From positions 1 through 30,839 of IMG/VR virus record IMGVR_UViG_3300023245_000067: 30,839 nt of DNA; one strand, 5' to 3'. Origin of the DNA: a virus. Positions 1-7,808 of this stretch are shown one piece after another. Both the position numbers and the translations under genes were made by a program. Numbering within the stretch: the first letter of the stretch is position 1; every line of letters starts with the position of its first letter. The notes beneath the pieces are model-generated. The model was not told the origin of the DNA. It worked only from the letters and a program-made list of their open reading frames with translations, and made no database searches.

Positions 1-127
1 GTGGAAGGGTGACACCCAGCTGAGTGAATCCCCACTGCTTGACCTGCTCGCACAACCCAACCCCATGCAGTCTGGCTCAGAGTTCATGCAAGCCATGATT
101 GGATATTATCTAATTGCTGGTAATGCC
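1..127. repeat. Terminal direct repeat, left copy (circularising overlap)
   Basis: This segment is identical to the last 127 bases of the window (30713-30839). It lies inside the portal gene, and the reading frame is continuous when the two ends are joined. The repeat length equals a common maximum assembler k-mer. I infer a circular contig of 30,712 bp and not a biological terminal repeat. Confidence 0.95.
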
Positions 128-1318
128 TACAATGAGAAAGTTGTGGTGTCTGGCGAACCTAAAGAGCTTTACACATTGCGGCCAGACCGCATGACAATTG
201 CAGCCGGTGCTCATGGATACCCCAAAGGCTACGTCTACAAAGTGAACAACCGCACTGCCACATTTGACGTTGATGACACCACTCTGGCCAGTGACATATT
301 GCACATGAAGGCATTCAACCCACTTGATGACTGGTATGGACTCAGCCCGATTGAGGCTGGTGCATATGCCATTGACCAGAACAGTGAGAGCATGAAGCAC
401 ATGCAGGCGCTCTTGCAGAACGGTGCGACACCATCCGGTGCACTTGTTTATGATGATGACAACAAGGGCACGATGGATGAGGAAAACTTCAACCGGCTCA
501 AGGCTCAGACTGAGGAACAGTATCAGGGCAGCAAGAATGCCGGAAGACCGATGCTGCTGGAAGGCGGTCTCACTTGGCAACAGATGGGATTATCGCCAAC
601 AGATGTTGGGATATTAGGTATTAAAGACTCAAGCGCTAGAGATATCAGTCTGGCGTTTGGCGTACCACCGCAGATGCTGGGCATACAGGGTGACAGCACC
701 TACTCAAATTACAAAGAGGCTCGCCTAGCATTCTGGGAAGACACAGTGATCCCGTTGGTGACGCGTACAGCTGGTGACTTCAATCAATGGCTCAGTGAAG
801 AGTTCGGCGGCGTTGAGTTGAGGCCAAACCTTGACAAGATACCGGCCATTGTAGACAAACGCATGACTCTCTGGGATATGGCAGACAAGTCAGCTGACCT
901 GACCATCAATGAGAAGAGAGCGCTGAAAGGATATGAAGAAACAGATGGCGGTGATGCCCTGTTTGTTGATGCCAGCAAAATCACGTTGCAAGATGCCAGT
1001 GTGCCGTTCAGTGAAATCACAGCTGATGCAGACGCTGAGAATGGGGCACCCTCACCTGTCGCTGTTGACGAAAACATTCAAGCTGCTGTGCTCAACAGTG
1101 CGCAGATATCAAGCCTCAATGCAATTGCTCAGTCAGTTGCTGATCAGTTGCTGCCTGCTGCGACAGCACGCGCACTGATTGCGGCGGCATTCCCATCATT
1201 GAGCGCTGCTCAGATTGATGACATTATCAACCCAGCTGATGGATGGATAACACCAGCAGCAGATGACTTTGACGGAATCAAGGCAATAGTTTATGGCAAA
1301 GAAAAACCTGTCAGTTAG
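2..1318 (+). CDS. Portal protein, HK97-type (3' part; gene starts at 30516 across the circle join)
   Basis: Portal proteins form the dodecameric ring at the capsid vertex through which DNA is packaged and ejected. The open frame runs in from base 2. After circle closure it is continuous with the frame that starts at 30516, giving 504 residues, a normal size for HK97-type portals. Its position directly after the large terminase and before a MuF-like protein and the protease is the standard order. Family-like features include the segment around LHMKAFNPLDDWYGLSPIEA and later SLAFGVPPQMLG. The C-terminal ~100 residues are Ala/Asp/Ser rich and more variable. A Met at base 65 is internal, not the true start. 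Confidence 0.93.
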   Translation, partial: WKGDTQLSESPLLDLLAQPNPMQSGSEFMQAMIGYYLIAGNAYNEKVVVSGEPKELYTLRPDRMTIAAGAHGYPKGYVYKVNNRTATFDVDDTTLASDILHMKAFNPLDDWYGLSPIEAGAYAIDQNSESMKHMQALLQNGATPSGALVYDDDNKGTMDEENFNRLKAQTEEQYQGSKNAGRPMLLEGGLTWQQMGLSPTDVGILGIKDSSARDISLAFGVPPQMLGIQGDSTYSNYKEARLAFWEDTVIPLVTRTAGDFNQWLSEEFGGVELRPNLDKIPAIVDKRMTLWDMADKSADLTINEKRALKGYEETDGGDALFVDASKITLQDASVPFSEITADADAENGAPSPVAVDENIQAAVLNSAQISSLNAIAQSVADQLLPAATARALIAAAFPSLSAAQIDDIINPADGWITPAADDFDGIKAIVYGKEKPVS

Positions 1319-1472
1319 TTTCAAGGTATCAAGGTTGGATGTGTTCTTCCTCAAGGCAGGCGTTGTTTGCCGCATGGCAATGCGCCAGAGTGATGAAGAA
1401 ATACTTGAATGGGTCAAGCTCAGGGCATCAGACATGCTCAAGGTGACTGGGCCTACTTCATGCAAACACTGA
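1293..1472 (+). CDS. Small hypothetical protein between portal and MuF gene (59 aa)
   Basis: This short frame opens with ATGGCAAAGAAA inside the last 26 bases of the portal gene and ends just inside the next gene. The overlaps on both sides are like those of the other late genes. The product is basic at its N-terminus (MAKKNLSVSFKV), has a hydrophobic middle (DVFFLKAGVVCRMAM) and then an acidic helix-like segment (SDEEILEWVKLR). I do not recognise a family. The protein-like composition and the fact that it fills the portal-to-MuF gap support it, but it could be chance. Confidence 0.5.
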   Translation: MAKKNLSVSFKVSRLDVFFLKAGVVCRMAMRQSDEEILEWVKLRASDMLKVTGPTSCKH

Positions 1473-2221
1473 CCGGATTATCACCAACCAGAGAACAGCA
1501 ATATCAAGAGCGCTTGGTGCTGTCTCTATCCCGCAAGATTGAACCGGCACTCACCAGAGAGATTGCCAGAGCCATGAATGAGCTGGGCAAGAACCCAGAC
1601 GCATACTCATCTATTCTGGCCAGCCACAAAGCCAGACTTGCAGACACTCTTGGCAAGCAATACAAGACCACCATGACAACCTTTGGCACACGCATTCTCA
1701 AGTCAGCGGCCAAGGCTGAAGCGCTGAAGGGCACGGCAGAATTCACTGAGGCGGCAAGCAATTGGATTCGCAATGTCGGTGCTCAGAAGGTCACAGAGAT
1801 ATCAGGCACCACTATGGATCAGGCCCAGAACATAATTTCCAGAGCGACAGCGGCGGCCATTGAAGATGGCCTGAGCGAGATCAATATGGCCAAGCTAATC
1901 AGGTCAGAGGTCAGCACCGGTGGCGGCCAGTTGAGCAGATACCGCAGCAGGATGATTGCCAGAACAGAGACACATGCAGCGAGCAGTGCAGCCGGTGACT
2001 TGGCAGCAGTTGCAACCGGCATACCTAACATCATGAAGGAGTGGGTGGCCAGTGGTGGTGAGCGAACCAGAGAAGACCATCGTATTGCAAACGGTCAGAT
2101 AGTACCGCTTGACCAACCCTTCAAAGTGGGTGGCTCATTGCTAATGTATCCAAGCGACCCATCAGGCTCAGCTGCTCAAGTGATAAATTGCCGATGTGTA
2201 TCAGTTCAGGTTGTTTCATAG
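1460..2221 (+). CDS. Phage head morphogenesis protein, Mu gpF / SPP1 gp7-like
   Basis: Minor head proteins of this family bind the portal and are packaged in small numbers. The C-terminal block carries the MuF signature: ARTETHAASSAA, then a Trp-containing strand, ERTREDHRIANGQIVPLDQPF, a YPSDPSG turn and INCRC near the end. The N-terminal half is helical, as usual. I chose the ATG at 1460, which gives a short overlap with the preceding small ORF and has AAGGTGA 13 bases upstream. The ATG at 1409 would add 17 residues (MGQAQGIRHAQG...) and cannot be excluded. Position between portal and protease agrees with the call. Confidence 0.85.
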   Translation: MQTLTGLSPTREQQYQERLVLSLSRKIEPALTREIARAMNELGKNPDAYSSILASHKARLADTLGKQYKTTMTTFGTRILKSAAKAEALKGTAEFTEAASNWIRNVGAQKVTEISGTTMDQAQNIISRATAAAIEDGLSEINMAKLIRSEVSTGGGQLSRYRSRMIARTETHAASSAAGDLAAVATGIPNIMKEWVASGGERTREDHRIANGQIVPLDQPFKVGGSLLMYPSDPSGSAAQVINCRCVSVQVVS

Positions 2222-2251
2222 TTTTGATTAATTAAGGTAGAATATATCCCC

Positions 2252-2914
2252 ATGGAAAAAACAACCCAGTTATCAATCAAACTCGACATCAAGAAAATGC
2301 CTGATGATGATGGCATCTTTGAAGGTTATGCTTCAGTTTTTGATGTCGTTGACCAAGGGCTTGATGTGGTGGCCAGCGGTGCATTCACTCAGTCACTAGT
2401 TGACCGGATGCCCAAACTGCTTTGGCAGCATGACAGTGATCAGATCATTGGCAAATGGGAAGAGGTCAGAGAAGATGAGCGCGGGTTATTTGTTAGGGGT
2501 CGATTATTCAAAGACCTGCAACAAGGCCGAGAGGCAATGACCCTCCTGAAAGAAGGCGTGCTTGATAGCATGTCGATTGGCTTCAAAGTTGTTGAAGCAA
2601 TGGAAGAGGCACGCGGCAGAGTTCGCAGGCTTCTAAAACTAGATTTATTTGAGATCAGTCTTGTGACATTCCCCATGCTCATTGAAGCAATGGTGACATC
2701 GGTGAAAAGCTGTGAGACTGAGAGAGATTTTGAGAAGTTCCTGCGAGATGCTGGTGGCTTGTCACGTAAGGAGGCCAAGGCGGTTTGCGCCAAAGGTTTC
2801 AACGCCATCAAAGACCTGCGAGATGCAGAGGATGAAGGCGAGACCAGCCCTGACTATTCAGAGCTATTAACCAGTATCAACCATCTATCAGAGAATATGA
2901 AAAATGGAAATTAA
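2252..2914 (+). CDS. Prohead maturation protease, HK97 family (U35/S78)
   Basis: The protease removes the capsid protein's N-terminal delta domain during head maturation. The 220 residues show the expected order: GIFEGYASVFDVVDQGLDVV near residues 21-40, the catalytic His in LLWQHD (His60), then GVLDSMSIGF with the likely nucleophile Ser108, and a final strand LFEISLVTFPM. The C-terminal ~60 residues are a charged tail, possibly for targeting to the scaffold. The end overlaps the capsid gene by 11 bases. The ribosome site is weak (AAGG 14 bases before ATG). A TAGAAT hexamer lies just upstream but the -35 is poor, so I do not call a promoter. Confidence 0.92.
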   Translation: MEKTTQLSIKLDIKKMPDDDGIFEGYASVFDVVDQGLDVVASGAFTQSLVDRMPKLLWQHDSDQIIGKWEEVREDERGLFVRGRLFKDLQQGREAMTLLKEGVLDSMSIGFKVVEAMEEARGRVRRLLKLDLFEISLVTFPMLIEAMVTSVKSCETERDFEKFLRDAGGLSRKEAKAVCAKGFNAIKDLRDAEDEGETSPDYSELLTSINHLSENMKNGN

Positions 2915-4193
2915 AGATGTGAGCGAGGCAGTTGTAAAACTGAATCAATCCTTTGAATCATACAAGGAAACGCAAGACGCGCAACTTGAAGAGATCAAAG
3001 CAAACGGCACACCAAGTGCTGAACTAGAAGCAAAACTTGAAGCTATTCAAGGCGATCTGGACAAGTACCAGAAAACCGCTGAAGACTTCCAGCTTGCACA
3101 GAAACGTCAGGCACGTTTTACAACTGATGAGAAAGGCCAAGAAATTGACCTAGACCTGAAGGCGCAAAACTGGGCAGACAATTCTGCAAAACGGCAGGGC
3201 AGAGCGGCAGCTGACTTTACAGCAGAGCGCATGGCTGAGTATTCCAAAGCCTATGAAAATATGCTGCGAAACGGCAAAGACGAATTGAGCCACGATGAGC
3301 GCAAAGCGTTGAGTGTTGGTTCTGATCCTGATGGCGGATTCTTTGTATCGCCTGATATGTCTGGTCGAATTGTCACTGAGGTTTTTGAGACTTCACCAAT
3401 GCGCCAGTATGCAAGTCAGCAAAACATCTCAACAGATTCGCTGAAAGGCATTTTTGATGATGATGAGTCAACTGTATTCTGGGAAGGCGAAACAGAAACA
3501 CCGGCAACTGGCGATACGCCACAAGTTGGCCAGTGGGCAATTGCTGTGCACGAGATGCGAACCATTCAGAAAGCAACTCAAAAGCTGATCGAGGATGGCG
3601 AGGTAAACGTCGAGTCTTGGTTAGCAGAGAAAGTTTCTGCCAAAATGGGCCGAGCTGAAAATGCAGCTTTCGTTTCTGGTTCTGGTGTTGGGCGGCCTCG
3701 CGGCTTCCTAGACTATGCAGAAGGGACTGATTTGCGCAACTCAATTGAGCAGTTTGACACTGGCGTTGATGGCGCATTTGCAGCAGCACCCAATGGTGGC
3801 GACATCCTGATTGATGCACTCTATGGCTTGAAAGCACCTTACCGTGCAAACGCCACTTGGTTCATGAATCGCGGAACCACCAAGACTGTGCGAAAGCTGA
3901 AAGACTCTGATGGCGCTTACCTATGGCAGCCAAGCATTGCAGCCGGACAACCAGCAACGTTGTTGGGTTATGGCACAGCAGCTTTTGAAGATATGCCTGA
4001 CATCGCAACTGGTTCACTGTCAATCGCTGTTGGCGATATGCGGCAGGCTTATCAGATTGTTGACCGCACCGGTGTTTCAATCTTGCGCGATCCGTTCAGC
4101 TACAAGCCATACGTTGGCTTCTACTTCCGCAAGCGCGTTGGTGGTGGCATGATCAATGGCGAAGCACTTAAACTCATCAACTTTAAAGCTTAG
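2904..4193 (+). CDS. Major capsid protein, HK97 fold
   Basis: This is the main shell protein. Residues 1-~125 are charged, heptad-like and Gln/Glu/Lys rich, as expected for the scaffolding delta domain that the upstream protease removes. The shell domain starts around LSVGSDPDGGFFVSP (residues 136-150), a typical HK97 capsid opening, and continues with TSPMRQYASQQNIS, an E-loop region around residues 185-210, and AENAAFVSGSGVGRPRGFL. The C-terminus has GVSILRDPFSYKPYVGFYFRKRVGGGMINGEAL as in the P-domain end. At 429 residues it is of normal length for a delta-domain fusion. Confidence 0.95.
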   Translation: MEIKDVSEAVVKLNQSFESYKETQDAQLEEIKANGTPSAELEAKLEAIQGDLDKYQKTAEDFQLAQKRQARFTTDEKGQEIDLDLKAQNWADNSAKRQGRAAADFTAERMAEYSKAYENMLRNGKDELSHDERKALSVGSDPDGGFFVSPDMSGRIVTEVFETSPMRQYASQQNISTDSLKGIFDDDESTVFWEGETETPATGDTPQVGQWAIAVHEMRTIQKATQKLIEDGEVNVESWLAEKVSAKMGRAENAAFVSGSGVGRPRGFLDYAEGTDLRNSIEQFDTGVDGAFAAAPNGGDILIDALYGLKAPYRANATWFMNRGTTKTVRKLKDSDGAYLWQPSIAAGQPATLLGYGTAAFEDMPDIATGSLSIAVGDMRQAYQIVDRTGVSILRDPFSYKPYVGFYFRKRVGGGMINGEALKLINFKA

Positions 4194-4204
4194 GAGCTAT
4201 TGAC

Positions 4205-4648
4205 ATGAGAGATAATCTTTCCACCCAGCAGGTTGTGCACCTTGGCAACCTAACACTCTCAGGAGTAACTCCGGCAGCATCTGCTTGGGTTGACCTGACT
4301 GGCTATGAATCAGCAACAATCATGCTGATAGCCAACACCGTTACTGATGCAGGCACTACTGCTGGCTTTGTTGCCAGCGTGCAGGATGGATCAACCACAG
4401 CAGCATCTGGGGCAGCAGCGATTGTTGCCGCAGATAGTGTTGACGGTGAAATTGCAATCACTGTGACCAGTGACGGAGCTGACAACACAAACGCCGGTGG
4501 CGTTGGTTATGTTGGCAACGAGCGATATGTTCGCATGAATGTTGTCGGAACAACTGGCACTGACGCAGACGTGACTGTTGTCGCTGTTCTTGGCTGCCCA
4601 GACGTTGCGCCAACCACCTTCATTGGTGTAAGTGTAGCCGCTACCTAG
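4205..4648 (+). CDS. Putative capsid-associated structural (decoration-like) protein
   Basis: The gene lies directly downstream of the capsid gene with a strong ribosome site (AGGAG 7 bases before ATG) and ends at a good terminator, so it is co-expressed with capsid at high level. The 147-residue product is rich in Ala, Gly, Thr and Val with alternating beta-strand patterns (ATIMLIANTV, GEIAITVTSDG, ADVTVVAVLG) and almost no charged helix. That would suit a small beta-sandwich. I recognise no specific family. A decoration or head-stabilising role is inferred from position, composition and size. Confidence 0.6.
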   Translation: MRDNLSTQQVVHLGNLTLSGVTPAASAWVDLTGYESATIMLIANTVTDAGTTAGFVASVQDGSTTAASGAAAIVAADSVDGEIAITVTSDGADNTNAGGVGYVGNERYVRMNVVGTTGTDADVTVVAVLGCPDVAPTTFIGVSVAAT

Positions 4649-4671
4649 TAGCAGTTAATAAGTGGTAAACT

Positions 4672-4702
4672 AAAGGGCGCCTGAAATGGGTGCCCTTTTT
4701 TT
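4672..4702 (+). terminator. Rho-independent terminator after capsid / decoration genes
   Basis: The stem AAGGGCGCC (4673-4681) pairs with GGTGCCCTT (4689-4697), including one G-T wobble, across a 7-base loop. It is followed by an unbroken T run to 4702. The next gene starts 12 bases later, so termination is probably partial. Confidence 0.85.
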
Positions 4703-4714
4703 ATGCGAGGCAGA

Positions 4715-4915
4715 ATGATGAAAGCAAAGATTACTAACCCGCTAGGGTTCAGGTGCGCGCCAAAGGGTAGCTCAGTTGAGACCTTTGCCAAGGGCACCAT
4801 TGTTGAAGGCCAAGTTGCTGAGTGGGCTGTGCGAATGAAGCAGGCCACGAAGGTCACTGACCCGCGCACTGAGACCAAAGTCGTTTCACCCGCTGAGACC
4901 AAAGGCAAAAAATAA
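4715..4915 (+). CDS. Small hypothetical protein before the head-tail connector (66 aa)
   Basis: A short basic protein beginning MMKAKITNPLGFRCAPKGSSVE and ending in a Lys-rich tail (AETKGKK). An ATG at 4703 sits in the terminator T run and has no ribosome site. The ATG at 4715 has GAGG five bases upstream and is preferred. The stop overlaps the next start as TAATG, showing translational coupling to the connector gene. The family is unknown; it probably belongs to the head-completion module. Confidence 0.65.
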   Translation: MMKAKITNPLGFRCAPKGSSVETFAKGTIVEGQVAEWAVRMKQATKVTDPRTETKVVSPAETKGKK

Positions 4916-5601
4916 TGGCATTGAGACAACCTTCAGACCTATACCAACGGCGCGGCAGTGTAATTGACACAGTGCCAGCCACTGAGCCGGTAACGGCTGC
5001 TGAGCTGCGAACATTCTTGAGAGAGACTGAAACCGGCCTGCCAGATGCTCAGGCAGATGAGTTCATTGAGCAGGCGCGTGAAGAGATTGAGAAGAGTCTG
5101 AACATTGCCATGATCACCCAGAGCTGGCGCATGTCATTGGATGCTTGGACGATCGGTCAGTCAGCAGAATTCTGGGATGGAATGAGAACCGGTTCAGTGC
5201 TTGCCCTGAACGCCTCATCACCAGCCGCCGCCGTTGTTCTGCCAGTGTTCCCATTGCAGACCATCACCAGTGTGACCACCTATGATGAAGACAGCACGCC
5301 AACAGTTGTGACTGTCGCTGATGTCTTTGATCTTGATATATATCGAACACCGGCGCGGCTTGCTTTAAAATCTGGCGCGAGCTGGCCAACGGTCTCAAGG
5401 GCCGTGAATGGCATTCAGATCATATATGTGTCTGGGTATGGCGATGCAGCAGCAGATGTGCCAAAGCCGCTTGTGCGAGCAGTCAAGCAGTTGGCTGCCT
5501 ACTACTACGCGCACAGAGGCGACGGATGCGACATGAGCAACGCAATGCAAAACAGTGGCGCTGCCTCAGCTGTTGCCAGCTTCAAGGTTAAAGCAATTTG
5601 A
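4915..5601 (+). CDS. Head-tail connector protein, phiE125 gp8 / HK97 gp6-like
   Basis: Adaptor proteins of this family form the ring below the portal. Diagnostic blocks are EPVTAAELRTFLRE (residues ~25-38), the helical QADEFIEQAREEIEKSLN, then AMITQSWRMSLDAW, a LPVFPLQTITSVTTYDED strand, ALKSGASWPTV, and IQIIYVSGYGDAAADVPKPL followed by a terminal helix with AAYYYAHRGD. This is the order seen in phiE125 gp8-type proteins. It is coupled by TAATG to the upstream small gene. Confidence 0.85.
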   Translation: MALRQPSDLYQRRGSVIDTVPATEPVTAAELRTFLRETETGLPDAQADEFIEQAREEIEKSLNIAMITQSWRMSLDAWTIGQSAEFWDGMRTGSVLALNASSPAAAVVLPVFPLQTITSVTTYDEDSTPTVVTVADVFDLDIYRTPARLALKSGASWPTVSRAVNGIQIIYVSGYGDAAADVPKPLVRAVKQLAAYYYAHRGDGCDMSNAMQNSGAASAVASFKVKAI

Positions 5602-5843
5602 GCTGGCCAGACTATCTGGCTATTGCTCGCGGAAACGCAGATGGCCTTTCAAGTGATGACAAGTTTGGCCAAAACCTTTTGGTTGGCACCGCTTACTCTG
5701 TTATATCAATTGGTGGGATATATCGCGTGCCACAAGTTGGGCCGTTTCCACCGCTGACTGATTACGGATATCTGGCCAAGGTGCAAAACCAGACTGGTCA
5801 GGTGTCAGTTCTTTTTGACTACATACTTGTGAAGGTGGCCTAA
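5598..5843 (+). CDS. Hypothetical protein in head-completion module (81 aa, TTG start)
   Basis: This frame starts with TTG overlapping the connector stop (TTGA) and ends overlapping the next start (TAATG), so it is tightly coupled on both sides. The product has beta-rich segments (QNLLVGTAYSVISIGGIYRVP and QVSVLFDYILVKVA). No known family is recognised. The double coupling strongly supports a real gene; a role in head-tail joining is a position-based guess. Confidence 0.65.
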   Translation: MSWPDYLAIARGNADGLSSDDKFGQNLLVGTAYSVISIGGIYRVPQVGPFPPLTDYGYLAKVQNQTGQVSVLFDYILVKVA

Positions 5844-6187
5844 TGAAATGCTGTGACATGCACGCCGGGATGCTGAATGAGCCGATCACAATACAAGAGA
5901 AGGCACGCACGCCTGATGGCAGCGGCGGATTTTCAGAAAGCTGGGCAACGATATCTGGCTCACCCGACAAAGCATCTCTTAAAGCAGCCAGTGGACAAGA
6001 AAAGTATTTGAATCAGCGAGTGCAAGAGGTGCCGGTGCTCAATGCGACCATTAGATACTTTGCAGGGATTGAGGGCGCTGACCGTGCTGTGATCCGCAGC
6101 AGAAATTACAACATTGGATTCATCAACAATCTTGAATTCAAAGACCGCTGGATTACCTTGACCCTCACAGGTGGCGTTGCTCAATGA
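5843..6187 (+). CDS. Head closure / head-tail adaptor protein (Phage_H_T_join-like)
   Basis: This 114-residue protein matches the small beta-barrel head-closure (stopper) family. It has an N-terminal AGMLNEPITIQEKARTPDG, followed by GGFSESWATI, then EKYLNQRVQEVPVLNATIRY and AVIRSRNYNIGFINN, with a terminal strand RWITLTLTGGVA. Proteins of this type close the channel after packaging. Order between the gp6-like connector and gp10-like protein is canonical. Cys3 and Cys4 near the start are unusual but not diagnostic. Confidence 0.85.
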   Translation: MKCCDMHAGMLNEPITIQEKARTPDGSGGFSESWATISGSPDKASLKAASGQEKYLNQRVQEVPVLNATIRYFAGIEGADRAVIRSRNYNIGFINNLEFKDRWITLTLTGGVAQ

Positions 6188-6633
6188 TCAAAGTGACCGG
6201 AATGGATGCACTGCTCAAGAATCTCAACGGGCTTGCGGTGGACATACCAAGGGCCATTGATGAGGCGGTGGTTGATGTGGCGCTGAACGTCAAGTCAGAT
6301 GCTGTGAAGTCAATCCAAGAGGTGAGCGCTGGCAATACTGTCACGAGATACTCGCAAAATGGCAAGGCTTACGAACACATGGCAAGCATGGCAGGTGACG
6401 CACCCAACACTGACACCAGCAGGCTTACTGGGTCGATTGGCGTGCAGCATAAAAAGGGCAGCAATGAGGCTTACGTTTCAACTGACCTTGAGTACGCTGA
6501 GAACCTAGAGTTTGGAACGCTGAACATGGAAGCGCGCCCATTCTTGGGGCCAGCTGAAGAAGAGAACAGAGACCACTTGGTTGGTGCAGTGACTAGATCA
6601 GTGCAGCGACAACTGAGGAAGGCAACGGCATGA
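6184..6633 (+). CDS. HK97 gp10-like tail-completion protein
   Basis: The protein starts MIKVTGMDALLKNLNGLA and later carries the family signature YAENLEFGTLNMEARPFLGPA near residues 100-120, followed by a C-terminal basic helix (VQRQLRKATA). These proteins sit at the head-tail interface and are needed for tail attachment or completion. The start overlaps the closure gene by 4 bases and the stop overlaps the DUF3168 start as ATGA. Confidence 0.88.
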   Translation: MIKVTGMDALLKNLNGLAVDIPRAIDEAVVDVALNVKSDAVKSIQEVSAGNTVTRYSQNGKAYEHMASMAGDAPNTDTSRLTGSIGVQHKKGSNEAYVSTDLEYAENLEFGTLNMEARPFLGPAEEENRDHLVGAVTRSVQRQLRKATA

Positions 6634-7025
6634 TCATTGGATTACAGACAGCGATTTTCACAGTGCTCGAAGCGGCACTCACTCCACCAGTTTATGACCA
6701 AGTGCCGCAACCGGCTGATGGTGGTGATGATGCAGCTTATCCTTATGTTGTGATGGGAGACTACAAGCCAAACCAGAATGACACAGATGATGAGGTTGGC
6801 TTTGACGGCACAATGCAGGTGCATGTGTGGAGCAGATACGATGGCAACAAAGAGGTCTCTGATATCCAAGACCTGATATATACAGCACTGCACCGGACTC
6901 AGCCAACGGTCACAGGCTATGGTGTGTCTGATGTGCAGCAAGACTTTGGCGAGATACTGAGAGACCCAGACGGATTGACCAGACATGGAGTTCAGCGTTT
7001 TCGTGTTATCATTACACCTGTATAA
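6630..7025 (+). CDS. Tail terminator / tail-completion protein, DUF3168
   Basis: This 131-residue protein has the usual DUF3168 layout: N-terminal helix LQTAIFTVLEAAL, VYDQVPQPADGGDDAAYPYVVMGDY, a beta strand FDGTMQVHVWSRYDGNKEVSDIQDLIYTAL-type block, and C-terminal QRFRVIITPV. Family members cap the tail tube at its head-proximal end. The stop codon region contains a perfect TATAAT (7021-7026) upstream of the tail-tube gene, but the matching -35 is poor. Confidence 0.85.
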   Translation: MIIGLQTAIFTVLEAALTPPVYDQVPQPADGGDDAAYPYVVMGDYKPNQNDTDDEVGFDGTMQVHVWSRYDGNKEVSDIQDLIYTALHRTQPTVTGYGVSDVQQDFGEILRDPDGLTRHGVQRFRVIITPV

Positions 7026-7052
7026 TTTTTTATTTAAGTTTGGAGAGTTGAA

Positions 7053-7451
7053 ATGAGTGTTGGAATTGGAGTGATGGGCCGTGAGGTCACAATGACAGTT
7101 GGTGGCCAGACATTGCTTGGCACCATTACAAAAGGGATCAGTTGCGCCAATGAACTTGGTGACACATCTGATGATTCAACAGCAGGCTGGCAGCAGTTTC
7201 TTGCCACGCCAATCAAGAAAACTGTTGGCCTTACCATCTCAGGACTGGTCAAGAACTATGAACTGGTTGCAGCTTACTTTGCAGGCGGCTCAGAAATTTA
7301 TGAAGTTGTTGTGACTTACCCAGACGGCAGCACGCTGACCTTTGATGCAATGCTTGAGAGCATTTCGCAGACTGGTGAGTCAAATGGGTTGTCAACATTT
7401 GATGCTGCATATCAGTCAAGCGGCACACCAGCATTTGCTGCTGGCACTTAA
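7053..7451 (+). CDS. Major tail tube protein (TP901-1-like)
   Basis: The tube protein polymerises around the tape measure. Supporting features are the N-terminal VGIGVMGREVTMTVGG, the block CANELGDTSDDSTAGWQQFLA that resembles TP901-1-type major tail proteins, and beta-rich TVGLTISGLVK plus VVVTYPDGSTLTFDAMLES. At 132 residues it has a single tube domain without an Ig-like extension. A strong ribosome site (GGAGAG, 6 bases upstream) and the position before the chaperone and tape measure agree. Confidence 0.88.
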   Translation: MSVGIGVMGREVTMTVGGQTLLGTITKGISCANELGDTSDDSTAGWQQFLATPIKKTVGLTISGLVKNYELVAAYFAGGSEIYEVVVTYPDGSTLTFDAMLESISQTGESNGLSTFDAAYQSSGTPAFAAGT

Positions 7452-7454
7452 TAG

Positions 7455-7808
7455 GTGGCTATCCGCAACACCATTGAGATGAAATGGCATGGCACATCCT
7501 ATGATGTGCTCGTGACCATGGATGTCATTGACAAGCTTGAAGACCGCCTGAACCTGATGCTGATGATGCAGCAGGTGCAGGAGGGTGACATCAGATTTTC
7601 AAAGGCTGCAATGCTGCTTTCTTTGCTGTTGCAATCGGCTGGCTGCAAGGTCTCACAAGATGAGATGTATGATGCGCTCTTTGGAAATTCTGAAGATATC
7701 ACACCCGATGGCCTGATAGAAATCCTCTATACCGTATTTGCATCCGTATTCCCAGAACCGCCAAAAAAGTTCAAGCCGCGACAAGCGGCGGTGATCAGAA
7801 AGCACTAG
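7455..7808 (+). CDS. Tail assembly chaperone, short form (GTG start)
   Basis: Tail chaperones bind the tape measure and guide tube assembly. The 117-residue product (MAIRNTIEMKWHGTSYDVLV...) is small, helical and lies immediately between tail tube and tape measure, the invariant position for this function. Its 3' end carries a classic slippery heptamer (7763-7769). A fraction of ribosomes should shift to -1 and make a 189-residue fusion ending at 8023, like lambda gpG/gpGT. The start is GTG; no in-frame ATG is nearby. Confidence 0.85.
   Translation: MAIRNTIEMKWHGTSYDVLVTMDVIDKLEDRLNLMLMMQQVQEGDIRFSKAAMLLSLLLQSAGCKVSQDEMYDALFGNSEDITPDGLIEILYTVFASVFPEPPKKFKPRQAAVIRKH
7763..7789 (+). promoter_or_regulatory. 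Programmed -1 ribosomal frameshift signal
   Basis: The heptamer A-AAA-AAG (7763-7769) is positioned exactly in the zero frame of the chaperone gene (codons AAA 7764, AAG 7767). After a 5-base spacer comes a GC hairpin: GCCGC (7775-7779), loop GACAA, GCGGC (7785-7789). The -1 frame is open from 7769 to the stop at 8021. Heptamer, phase, spacer, hairpin and open frame together are a textbook -1 shift site. Confidence 0.88.

Noticed and set aside
65-1318. ATG at 65 as the portal start
   Set aside because: The frame is open upstream to base 2 and continues across the circle join to ATG 30516, giving a normal-length portal.
2215-2243. Promoter TTCATA-17-TAGAAT before the protease gene
   Set aside because: The -35 is weak and the predicted start would leave almost no leader before ATG 2252. 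Not enough to call.
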